DNA of 35,172 nt from positions 163,639 through 198,810 of the forward strand of contig BMAT01007428.1 in NCBI GenBank assembly GCA_019649035.1. Direction: 5' to 3'. The position numbers were made by a program, and so were the translations under genes. How positions within the stretch are numbered: the stretch's first letter is position 1; each line of letters starts with the position of its first letter. The notes under the pieces were generated by a model, which was not told the origin of the DNA, made no database searches, and was given only the letters and a program-made list of their open reading frames with translations. Shown piece by piece: positions 10,301-22,300 of this stretch. Source of the stretch: Elysia marginata. Its lineage: Eukaryota > Mollusca > Gastropoda > Plakobranchidae.

Positions 10301-13300
10301 TATATAATGAGCGCCAAAAGAAACGCAACATCGAATCTTCAATATGTATTACTGAAAACTGCAAGGGATTAAATGAGACATGTGATACATCATTTTAAAG
10401 GTTATTTATAGCTTTTTCAATTTAAAATAATGGCGACGAGGAAAATCGATTAAAACAAAAGACCCTCGATAAAGTAGAGTTTATGAAAACAGGATACCAT
10501 TGGTAAAATTCCACAATGCAAACTATACAGCAATTTTGATCACATTTTTACATACCTGTTCAGTAGATAAGTCTTAAGAACTTAATTACAAATCAAGACA
10601 GGCTCCGGCTAATAATGTGTGTGCCCCCTTTGGGCCTCCAGTACAGCAGCACATCGACGTCCCATCGAAGATACTAGAGTCTGTAAAAAATGTGTTGGAA
10701 TAGCATTCCAGTGCCTTCGTAAGGAATGTTCAAGACCATCAACGTTTTGAGGTAGATGGTCTTGACAGTTCAGCCTCCTCTGCAAATATTCCTACAAATT
10801 TTCGATTGGATTAAGGTCTGGCGAAAGTGCTGACCATGGCAGAACCTAGACATTGCTTTGCTCAAGAAACTGTTGAGTGTACCTAGCTGTGGGAGCTCTT
10901 GTGTTGTCTTGTTGAAATACATTTATATGCATGGCGGTGTAAGGCACCACGTGAGCCTGAAGCACATCTCGCACGTATGTCTGCGCATTTATCGCCCTTC
11001 TATTGTGGAAAAAAACTGACTCAATCCTATCATTGTAAGAGCTAGCTCCCCACATCATCAGAGATGCTTTACCCCCACCTGTCGTGTTCCCTAACGCAAT
11101 CTGCTTGGTATCTTTCACCGCTTCTTCTCCATACACGTCCACGGCCATCAGCATGGTCAATGCAGAATCGAGATTCGTCACTGAATACGACACTTCGCCA
11201 TTGGATGCGATCCCACGCGGCATGTTCCTGGGCCCACAGGGTACGTTGGTGTCGGTAACGCTGGGTCATGATGGTGCCGATGTATGGGCGACGAGCACTT
11301 AGGCCAGAGGTAAATAAACGTCTTCTTACTGCGTTTGCACTTATACGTTGATTATTTCTTCCTCTTGCCTGACGCGATGAAGCTGAAGCTGAAAGAAATC
11401 TGTTGTTCATATGATTTCTGACAAGGTTTCTGTCTTGTCTCTGCGTAAAGCACCTAAGCCTCCCAGAACGGGGCGGATCACTCACCGTGTCCGTCTCATG
11501 TAGACGTTATCTGCGTCTGAAAATCATCGTCCTGTTTACATTCATACGGAAGGAAACGTCACTGATAGGAAGACCTGCTTGGAGCAGTCCTAAAGCACGA
11601 TGACGATTAACTTCAGGTAAGCGTGGCCTTTTGTAAAAATAAAATCGTTTAATTCTAAAAATAGCAAATAATTATTGGGCACCTTACAAGGTATCCTTGT
11701 TTGTAATTTTGAGAATCTCGACCACGTGGTTTTTCTACAAGCACGGATTTCACATTTTTTACAGGGTATTCGAAAATCGCTCGCCTTGACTGGCAAACCA
11801 CGTACGGGACTCGGGAGTGTGCTTGAACTCATGTTCAGATGTGTTACTACTCACAACACACAAAAAATCAACTCACCAACCTTTCTTTAAAGCGCGCATG
11901 GGCGCGAAAATAAGGAATGTCATGTTGCGTTTCTTTTGGCGCTCAGTATATATATACATAACGCATTAATTATTCACTTTCATCTGTTTACCCTTATAAA
12001 AGTCGTGAAGCTTGATTTTAAAAGAAGAAAGAACATTTCGCCTCAGAACAGAGTTCGCAAGATAATTACTTTAGTATTGATCTTATTTTGCTTGCATTGT
12101 TAGATATTAAATTGCGGTTGTCGGAGAACACCATAGACGCCTTTTCAAGCAAACTCACAGAGGCCCATACTCGCTTCATAAAGCAGATTGCCTTTGTCTA
12201 GGTTAAGCTTCAATCCTAAGAGTAAAGAGTAAATTATACCTCAACATTTTATTGCTTTCATTGAGAGCAGCCATAGTTTGATTGTGGTATTCATAAAATT
12301 CAGAAAACCGAAAAAAATTCAAATGCAGTGGAACCCCTGAATAAGGACCTGAAAAATGGTAAAAACAGGCCTTATATGATGGGGGTCTTAGTTCAGGGGT
12401 TAAATTACTATACACATATAAGTGGATGTCCTCAAATTTTAAGTCTCATAAAAGGGCGTATTTATTGGGGGGGGGTTAATTGAGAAGTTTTCATTATATT
12501 CTGGATTACAGTGTCCATGCACCTTCATGTTTGCAACGAGAAAAACAGTCTGTACCCAATATATCTTTTATTTTAGAATTTGAAATGTTTATCAGCCACT
12601 GTCTCAAAACTAACAATTTGATAAAGAATGCCTAAAACTTTTTTTTCGTATGAATTCGCCACAAAGGTAAACTATGGAAAGATTAGTACATAAAAAGTTT
12701 GTAGAAAAGAAAAATTGTATTGCTCTCTTTTTCAGCCAATTATTGGAATATCTGTACGGCACTTTTTACTAATATCACAATCGCTGAATATGTATGCATA
12801 TTTCATGCCATAATATGAGCCTACGTAATGTAATCTACATATTCCTCAAAAACAAATATGTGTAATGATACTAAACTTACACACACTACATGGTAGGTGA
12901 TTTGCCCTGTAAATAATAAATAGCATGAAAATCTCAGATGGCAGTTTTAATTGTAACAGTTTTTAGTAAAAGTATTTTTACTGTAGGTCTTTTGAACAGC
13001 ACACACTTAAAGCAATACTATCTTTATTTTGTAGTTTATTAAATTGAAAGTTTAACCTCTGTAAATTTGCAAGACCAATGTAAATATATGTACTACTTCT
13101 TGCTCGAAATTCTTATCCAAACAATTTTTTGGACAAAACAGGTCAGTGGCAACTGACAGATAGTCCGATAAAAAACAAACAGGCTCTCTTGCATTAACTA
13201 AAGACTATATAAAGATATACTGACCGCCAAAAGAAACGCGACATCGAATCTTCAATATATATTACTGAAAACTGCAAGGGATTAAATGGGACATGTGATA

Positions 13301-16300
13301 CATCATTTTAAAGGTTAATTATTGCTGTTTCAGCTTAAAATAACGCCTCATTCATCAGTGGCCTCTGAGGACGAGGAAATTAGATTAAAACAACAGACCC
13401 TCGATAAAGTAGATTTTTCGAAAACAGAATACCATTGGTAAAATTCCACAATGCAAACTATGCGGCAATTTTGACCACATTTTTACAGACCTAGTCAGTA
13501 GATAAGTCTTTAGAATCTAAATACAAATCGAGACAGGCTCCGGCTAATAATTTNNNNNNNNNNNNNNNNNNNNNNNNNNNNNNNNNNNNNNNNNNNNNNN
13601 NNNNNNNNNNNNNNNNNNNNNNNNNNNNNNNNNNNNNNNNNNNNNNNNNNNNNNNNNNNNNNNNNNNNNNNNNNNNNNNNNNNNNNNNNNNNNNNNNNNN
13701 NNNNNNNNNNNNNNNNNNNNNNNNNNNNNNNNNNNNNNNNNNNNNNNNNNNNNNNNNNNNNNNNNNNNNNNNNNNNNNNNNNNNNNNNNNNNNNNNNNNN
13801 NNNNNNNNNNNNNNNNNNNNNNNNNNNNNNNNNNNNNNNNNNNNNNNNNNNNNNNNNNNNNNNNNNNNNNNNNNNNNNNNNNNNNNNNNNNNNNNNNNNN
13901 NNNNNNNNNNNNNNNNNNNNNNNNNNNNNNNNNNNNNNNNNNNNNNNNNNNNNNNNNNNNNNNNNNNNNNNNNNNNNNNNNNNNNNNNNNNNNNNNNNNN
14001 NNNNNNNNNNNNNNNNNNNNNNNNNNNACGTACACGGCCATCAGCAAGGTAAATGCAGAATCGAGATTCGTCACTTAAATAGACACTTCGCCATTGGATG
14101 CGATCCCATGCGGCATGTTCCTGGGCCCATAGCGTACGTTGGTGTCGGTGACGCTGGCCCTGGATGGGGCCGATGTATGTGCGACGAGCACTTTGGCCAG
14201 AGGTAGATAAACGTCTTGTTACTGTGTTTGCACTCATACGTTGATTATTTCTTCCTCTTGTCTGACGCGATGAAGCTGAAGCTGAAAGAAATCACATGAT
14301 TTCTGATAAGGTTTCTGTCTTGTCTCTGCGTAGTGCACCTAGGCCTCCCAGAACGAGGCCGATCACTTGCCGTATCCGTCTCATGTAGACGTTGTCTGAG
14401 TCTAAAAATCGTCGTCCTGTTTATACTCATACGGAGGGAAACTTCACTGATAGGAAGACCTGCTTGGAGCAGTCCTAAAGCACGATGACGATCAACTTCA
14501 GATAAGCGTTGCATTTTGTAAAAATAAAATTGTTTAATTTTAAAAATGGCTGATAATTATCGGGCACCTTGTAAGGTACCCTTGTGTGTAATTTTGAGAA
14601 TCTCGACCACGTGGTTTTTCTACACGCACGGATTTCACATTTTTTACAGGGTATTCGAAAATCGCTCACATTGACTGGCAAACCACGTGCGGGACTCGGG
14701 AGTGTGCTTGAACTCATGTTCAGATGTGTTACTTATCACAACACACAAAAAATCAACTCACCAACCTTTCTTTAAAACGTGTATGGGCGCGAAAATAAGG
14801 AATGTCATGTTGCGTTTCTTTTGGCGCTCAGTATATTAGTTAACGAATGTGGCGAAGAGAGGTCCGTTTACCTTTCCCCAGTGTTGTTTGTGGTCTGGTG
14901 AGGAGATCATCATGGGTTCCCCCATACCAGGTTCGTATAGGTTAGTTTTAGCACCAGGGAAAGGGATGCCATTGTCTGACGTCCACAGAACCAGTGTATC
15001 ATCCAGGTGACCTGAGATCTCCAGCTCTTTCATAAACAGACCAATACCTGGTGGAAAACACCAAATCTCGTAGATGAAGATGTCACGAAATGTCGTAAAC
15101 CTGTTGTTTCTGATGATAAACCTTAAAATGATAATCCTGTCATAAATCCGTTCAAGGATGCTATGTCTAAATGCTTTGTCGTAAATTAAAAAAACGGGTA
15201 GATTGACCAAGAAATATATAAATCACTTTGTCCGCTATCACAAGCGACAAACTTTTAAATTGTATAAAAGTTCTTTATTATCTTTAATTTTAGGGGTCCT
15301 TTTAGATTAATTTACAACAATACACAGTGTTTCGGTTTAAGATAGATTTACGGTAAGAGCCTTTACAAAGCAATCATATTTTTTTTGCTTAAAATAATAT
15401 GTTAAGCACCACAAACGACAGAATCGTTACTTTTTCGCAGCCTCAGAAGATGCGTCGGTTGTTAACTATAATAGAGAGGCTGATAGCCAAATGAAAAGAT
15501 TATGAGGGCTGTTAGGTGGCAGGAAGATAAAAGCAGACATGCAGGGCCAAGTTAGCAGAAAGACAGATGAAAGCAGATTTGTATATTTAGACAGGGAGAT
15601 AGGGGAAAAGCTCATACCGGGGGTAGAGACAAGGAAACAGAACAACCAAAGGAGAAAGAGAAAGTGGGTGAGATTAAATGGGGTGGGCAGCGGGAGATTC
15701 GAGATCAATACCATAACTTGAAGGTTCAGGTGAAAAGCTATCCTGACCCTTGGTCTTCACCTACTTTAACTAAACTAACCCTAAAACCAGGTATGGTGGG
15801 TTTAAAATATAACCGCAATGTAAAAATGAGCGGAGGCCTGTGCCTTACTATAGTTTGCAAAATCGTTGTTTCATGTAATTGTCAAATAAAAAAATCAACC
15901 GAGGGTAAACAATTTTTAAGCAGTAGGCCTATGTGCATCTACGCTGGGCCTTTCTTTAGCCCCGCAATACCTTAGATTCTGGTATGCGGGGACGACTGGC
16001 AAAACGAAGGCTTTCGATTTATATAGTTACTATGCGATTATAGTAAGTATATAACTTAGTCGTAAAAACCCTCCTGGCTCATATCCCCTAATACCAAGAG
16101 GTCCCCAAGTATGATTTTTTTAAACTTTTACTTTTAGAAAGTCACAATACTAAATGAATCAGCTGAGTGTTCATAGCGATTGTGATACTCCCGTGCAACG
16201 AAACGCAAAACCAATGAGCACGACATACAGCTCAACCATTAAGTTCACATAGGCATATGGATGAGTTTTTGAAAATGAAACAGCACGCTTGGCCGAAATA

Positions 16301-19300
16301 GTTATGTTGTAGGGTTACGGTAAAAACAACCTAAACGTTACCTACTTAAAGTAAGTGAAGTATTTCGTACATGTCGTAGATTTCGAATGATTAATCGAAG
16401 GTAAAATTTGTTGGAAAAATATGTTTGAAAAATCACCTCCGTCTGATATGTTGACACGATACAAAAAGAATTAACGTTATCATTCCTTTCTCACATACTT
16501 TGACATGCGTTCAGTGTTTCACGACCTAGGTACCGGTCTGAATGTTTTTTTCTAGGTTTAATTTTCGTTCAAACGGGCTCTTCGTTTCCGGAAACTCAGT
16601 TTTTAGATTTACTCCTATACGAACCGGGGCTACTATTCATTTGCCTTGCAAGTCAATTCCTTACAATAGTCTCTCTATAACCAAAAGTAAACCCTCTGTT
16701 TCTTGCCAGCATTCTCATATTAAAGTGGACCCAACGTCTCTCGCCAGTAATCCCATAAACGTAAATAAACTTTTGTCTCTAATATTCTCGCTATGAACAG
16801 AAATAAACTCGACCGATCTAGCTTGCGTTCTCGTTGCAATCTTTAGTAAACCCCTGATCTCTATCCAGTGTTCTCTGCATGAACTAAAGTAAACGTGTGC
16901 CTTGCCTAACCTTGTAACAATGACCAATATCTATGTTTCTAGGCATTAATTAATGTCAGAGGCCCATTAAACGTAAAGGGACCCTACCCTGGTCCATCCT
17001 GTTGAATGAGGTGTACATCGCTGCGATGTCTTCCCGGGTGGCAGGGGTGTCGGGCAGGAAGTAAGGCACTATGACATCGGCTGGGTTGTACTGGATTGGC
17101 TTCCAGTCCGGTATGCGGCCGTGGCCTGCTTGACCGTCTCCCCACTTGTTCATGAAGGGCCCGTAGTGCCCACCTGCCCGTTGTGGGTCATGGAAGGCGA
17201 TGTACAGGAAGAATGGTCTGGAAACAGTGGTGTTTTAGATATATCAGAACCTACTTGGATGGACAAGTATACTGCTACAAAAATTGAACAGTCGCTCATT
17301 TTCTTGTTTTAAAACATTCAAAAAGACATTGAGAAATCATTTAAAATATTTTTTTTTAAAGAAATCATGTTGATTTAACTGTGTTTTCTGGAGATGATAT
17401 AAAGAGAAAAGCTTTATTGATATTTGTTGAGTATAAGAAAACGCGAACTCTCAAGAAATATTGCTAAAGACTGGTAGATGGCCCTTCATTTATTTTGAAG
17501 AGTAAGTAATGAAAGACGGTTCTTGAGAGTATTTCCTTCTTGCTATTACTTTTATAAATTTAAAAACTTAAGACTTTTCAAACAGCTCTTTTGGTTATTA
17601 GATGCTTGACATTTCCCTAAATTCCTTTTTCTAATATGGGGAAGGTTTTTTGCGAGGGCATATTGAACACCTGATCAAATGATTTAGTGTCTAATATTTT
17701 ATCTGTGTGATCTGCCGTGTGGAGTCGAGAAAGGTTTACTGTTACAGGCTGCGTACTCGGTGCACATGGGTCACGCCATTATTTACAACGAGGCAAAAAA
17801 CTGGTACTTTCGCAATTTAAGGCGAATTTTAGGTTTAACCGTTAATGAATAAAGATACATCCGGTTGATTTCATGGTGGAATTACATAAATCATATAGGA
17901 GTCGTAGTATATACTGATAAGCAAAATAAAAATATGTAAGATAAATATTACAGCTCTAAGAATACAGACGAAATAAGTCACCTATCAGTATTGCGCAGTA
18001 ATTATATCAAGCAATTCATAATACTGTTTTCTGATGGCTCATTTACCTAACTCATATATCAAACTTGAGATGGTTAGTTCAGAATGCCAAGTTACTCTCT
18101 AAAATTTATCTATCTTTTGGAGGTTTAATATGTCAACGTAAGTTTAAAATTAATGAACTAAGCTGCTTAAAAAGTTCATAATTTAGTAGTATCAAATAGA
18201 TTGTTGGAAGGAAGATGTAAAGGCAATTTTTAAACTGTTACTTTTGTTAAACCTGTCTTCGATTTTTTTTAAAATAGATTATTTATTTCTAATAACATTG
18301 AGAGTTAAAATGTATGTCTGTTTATTGAAAAAACTAAGAATTTTTTTTAACGAGAAGGGTAAAAACTCATAAGTAAATTTGCTAAAAATAAAAAGATTTG
18401 TTAAACTTTGATAACTTAATACTGCCGTCTTGGCAAGAAAAGATTTTATTGGTTTATTGTTTGAGTAATGAGAAAAGTGATCGAGTGATTGGTGTTTTTA
18501 AAATGTCTACTAAGGAATGGTTTTCTTTCTGGTAGCCTCAACAAATCAAAATAGCCAGGAAAAGCTGAGAATTGAAGACCAAAACTTTTTAGTTTAGTGG
18601 CCATCTCTCTCTCTCTCTCTCCCTCTCTCTCCCCTCTCTCCCCCCCCCACTCTCTCTCTCTCTCGTGAATACATAATTATGTCTCTCTTTTGCTTGCTCT
18701 CTCTCTCTATCTTTCTCTCTTCACTTTATCTCTCTCTCTTAATCTTCCTCTTTTTTTCTCTCACTCTCTTTTTCTCTTTCTCTCTGCCTTCCTCTTTCAC
18801 TAATACCTACTTCTCCTTTTCGTTTGCTTTGTCCAGAAACTCTTTCACAAATCCTTTCATGTGGGTGATGTTTCTACCGACTTGGTTGACATTGTCTATC
18901 TTCATGTAGTCAAAAGTGTAAACTTCCATGGGACCGACGTGGTACTTGCCGACGATGCCTAAAATACAATGTTTAGACCAGTATATTTCTAAACAGGAAG
19001 TTACGTCCCTCTAGTACTTGAATAGGTCTGTGGTTTTTCTTTTTCTTTGAAGACAATGTTTGGTTTGTATGTACAAACATCATCGAACGGAATGTGACTT
19101 ACAGTGGCGGTGGTTTTTCTATTTCAAAGCAGTAACATTTAAAAAGTAAAAAAGCTTTTATTGATCCTCTGTATAACAAAGATACATTAAGAACTATAAA
19201 TTCATAACTGTGAACAGCGGTCTACTATTTGTGTTTTAGAATAATCCTCTGAAGTCTGGGCAAGATGGGAAGTTGACTGTAAGCAAATTAAACAACTTAG

Positions 19301-22300
19301 CTGCAAACCCTTTCTTCGCTGTAGTAAAAGGCCTGGGTCAATAGTGATTTCCCATGTTTTGATAAATGAGCATCACAACATGTTCCGTATGCTTGTCTTA
19401 ATCTTTTTGCTTGGTGTTCGGACCTCTGAAAAATTCAGATTCAGACTGAAAACGAAACGTTTCAGGGGTTAAACTTATTTTTAAAAAAAAGCAACTCCCA
19501 CAATTATTCTCCAGTTACGGCAACTGATGCGCCTCTTACCCCTTCCCAGCCAAACCTTTTCGGACACCATAATAGAGAAGTAAAGAAGCAATCCAAAAAA
19601 AAAAGATTATCAGTGTATTATATTTTCACGTCATCGTTATTAAGTAACGTTGCTGTAAAAAATGTTAAAATTTGTTTTTGAAAATATTGAAGTTGTAATA
19701 AAGCAACGAGTACGGTACCGCTTTCATCCAAGCATATCTTGATTATAACGCTCTTTGCGCGTTTCAAGTCTACCTAAAGAAAGCGCCTTCCTTTGCTCTT
19801 ATATAATATGAAATTTTAATAGGCAAAATCATTTAGTATAGCAAAACTTTTCAACAGATCTTCAGGTAACATCTGATGAGAGTTTGATGTGTTTTTTAAA
19901 AGTTCATCTTCCAACAATCCCATGGGAGGTCGGTGGACTTGAGGATACTTTACATTGAAATAAAGCCTCTCGAAAAACGTTGAAAATTAAAGAAAATACC
20001 AAAACCAGCAATTTTGGCTTATGATCTATAATAGCAGCTCATTCTGCTAGGCAAACCGTACATTTAGCTTAAATAGGTACATGTCTTTCTCATAGGCTCT
20101 TATTTGACTATTCCAGTCGCAAAATGATAAACAATGTGGGAGGTTTTAGTCTACCTTTCTCTTTCGCCGTTATTGTGTCTTAGTTTGCTTATTACTGAGA
20201 TTGCTCTCAAATACATAACCAATTATCTTTTACAGTCACGTTCTTCTCCTTGGCACTCAGTTTTTATAGTTGTGACTATAATGGCTATATAACCCTGATA
20301 TTAGTTTCAACTTTGTAAAAATTCATTTTTTAATCAATGATAAGTGGTGAACACGTTAGAAGTCGCAACAAGTCGAGAGATAATCAGTCACTTGAAATTA
20401 TCTTTCAACAGTTTAAGAATTTAAGGTAATGCAAACTGATTATCTTAAACAAGAGATCGAAAACTAAAGTTCAGATATAACAAACAGATAGATGGTTTTG
20501 TTAATTTCTCATATGACTTTTGCTTGTACTTTTTAACCGTTACTTTATATTTTAATCGTAAGACTATCTTTTAAAGTTCTCTTCTAAACATGAGAGGGTC
20601 TGCGAAATAGACTTATGGATCTTCAGTCAAATAAAGTATGTTGTCGGTGCTTTGCCTTTATTAAATTATTCTTACATATTATTATTATTATTATTATTAT
20701 TAATATTATTATTACTATTATTGTTATCATTATTCTTCTTATTGTTATTATTATCAGCATGCTACACTGTTAATGCCATGAAACTCTTAAAAACAAAAAG
20801 AACATCTCAGGCTTAGGCTGGGATTAATCAATGTGTGACGTTATGGTTTTTCATGTCTCACCATCAAACCTCGAGCTTTTCGTTCATGAAAACCTAGCAA
20901 TGAAAGACTGATAGAAATTATTTTCAAAATCCTTCTTGTTGATTCGTGAGAATAGAGTTTTGAGGCGAGGCCTGAGGTCTCTTCGAAGGCCCTGATATAT
21001 TTTAAGAGGTGAGTTAGAATCTCTTATTGTCCTTACGCTGATCAAGATTGTAAAAAATTGCAAAGTTGTTTAAAAATAAGACAAGGTTTACACCAGGTAG
21101 GGTTAAAAAGAGACAGCAATTATTTCACAATAATAGTCTTAACTAATCGAATTCTTATTTATTAAAAAGTTTTGACCGAATGACTTTTACTCTAAACACT
21201 GATTCAATCTTGGTTATTCTTTTTTAGATTTTGAGATCCAATGAAAATTACGTTTAGAGTCATACTTATAAAGGAATAATTAGCATGATCACCATCATCA
21301 GGTGCCTTGCCCCTTGGCGTTGGCGATCATGTCCTTCCAGCTCTCTCGATCCCAGGTTTCCGACAATGCGTCCGTCACTCTCTTTGTCCCCATCCAAGAA
21401 GTCATGCCATCAAGCATTTTCTCTCTTTGTCTTCCTCTGCTCTTCTTCCCCTCCATTCTTCCGTTGTAACAAGGTTCTCTAATCCCTCTCTTCTCATTAT
21501 GTGTCCCACAAACTTTGCCTGGCGTCTTCGTATTCTGTTCATCAAGGACCTGGTTGTCTCAGTCTCTTTCAGAACCTCTTCGTTCGTCTTTCTCGCCGTT
21601 CATGGTACTCTTAGCATACGTCTAAAGAACCACATCTCAGCGGCCTCAATTTTCTTTTGTATCTCTTTAGTTATTGTCCAAGCCTCACATCCGTACAGGA
21701 GTATGGGTTCAATGTAACATTGAAGGGCCCGTTTTCTAGTTGTTATCGTTATTTTGTTGTTGGTTAGTAATGGTTTCATTTTTTGGAAGTTAGTTTTGGC
21801 TTGTGCAATTCTAGCTTTTATTTCTGTGTGGTTTTTACCGTCCTGTGTTTTGATATTTCCTAGATATTTGAAAGAGTCGCGTGGTTTCAATTTTTTCCCA
21901 TCAACAAAGAGATCAGCGTTTAGATTTGGCATCCGACTAATAACCATAACTTCTGTCTTTTTGCTGTTTAATTCGAGTCCCATTCTTTTACTTTCGGTTG
22001 CTGCTATGTCTATCAATTTTTGTAGATCTTCCTTATTTTCAGCTATTAACACCGTATCGTCTGCATACCGTAGATTATTGATCATTCTTCCACCTATTCT
22101 AATTCCTGGGTATTCATCTAAGTTTCTTACGATTGTTTCACCGTAAAGGTTAAAGAGATCCGGTGAGAGTACACATCCTTGTCTAACTCCTCTCTTTATA
22201 ATTTGGAAAGGGCTTGTCATATTCAATTGAATTTAAAGTAATGGCTAGCACAACCCATGTGCCTACCATTACCAATAATTTCTAGAGGGTTTCCATGTTT

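Larger units (their letters stand above)
13218..14833 (-). mobile_element. Tc1-like transposon, copy 2, with assembly gap
   Basis: The inverted ends are TACTGA(C/G)CGCCAAAAG and match copy 1. TA flanks are at 13216-13217 and 14834-14835. Over about 260 bp at the right end I count roughly 13 mismatches to copy 1, so near 95% identity by eye. A run of 474 N (13554-14027) hides the middle. The element ends 38 bp from SGSH exon 6. Confidence 0.9.

Noticed and set aside
11719-11728. CACGTG box inside Tc1 copy 1 as a regulatory site
   Set aside because: The same box occurs in copy 2, so it belongs to the transposon and is not placed for SGSH control.
11590-11832. Repeated 80-residue frames at 11590-11832 and 14475-14717
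   Set aside because: Similar in both Tc1 copies because they lie in the element's leader; no domain or splice evidence.
14836-15210. 124-residue - strand frame as an independent gene
   Set aside because: It is SGSH exon 6 read through both splice sites.
15466-15721. Frames open on both strands in intron 5
   Set aside because: Purine/pyrimidine bias explains them; no domain.
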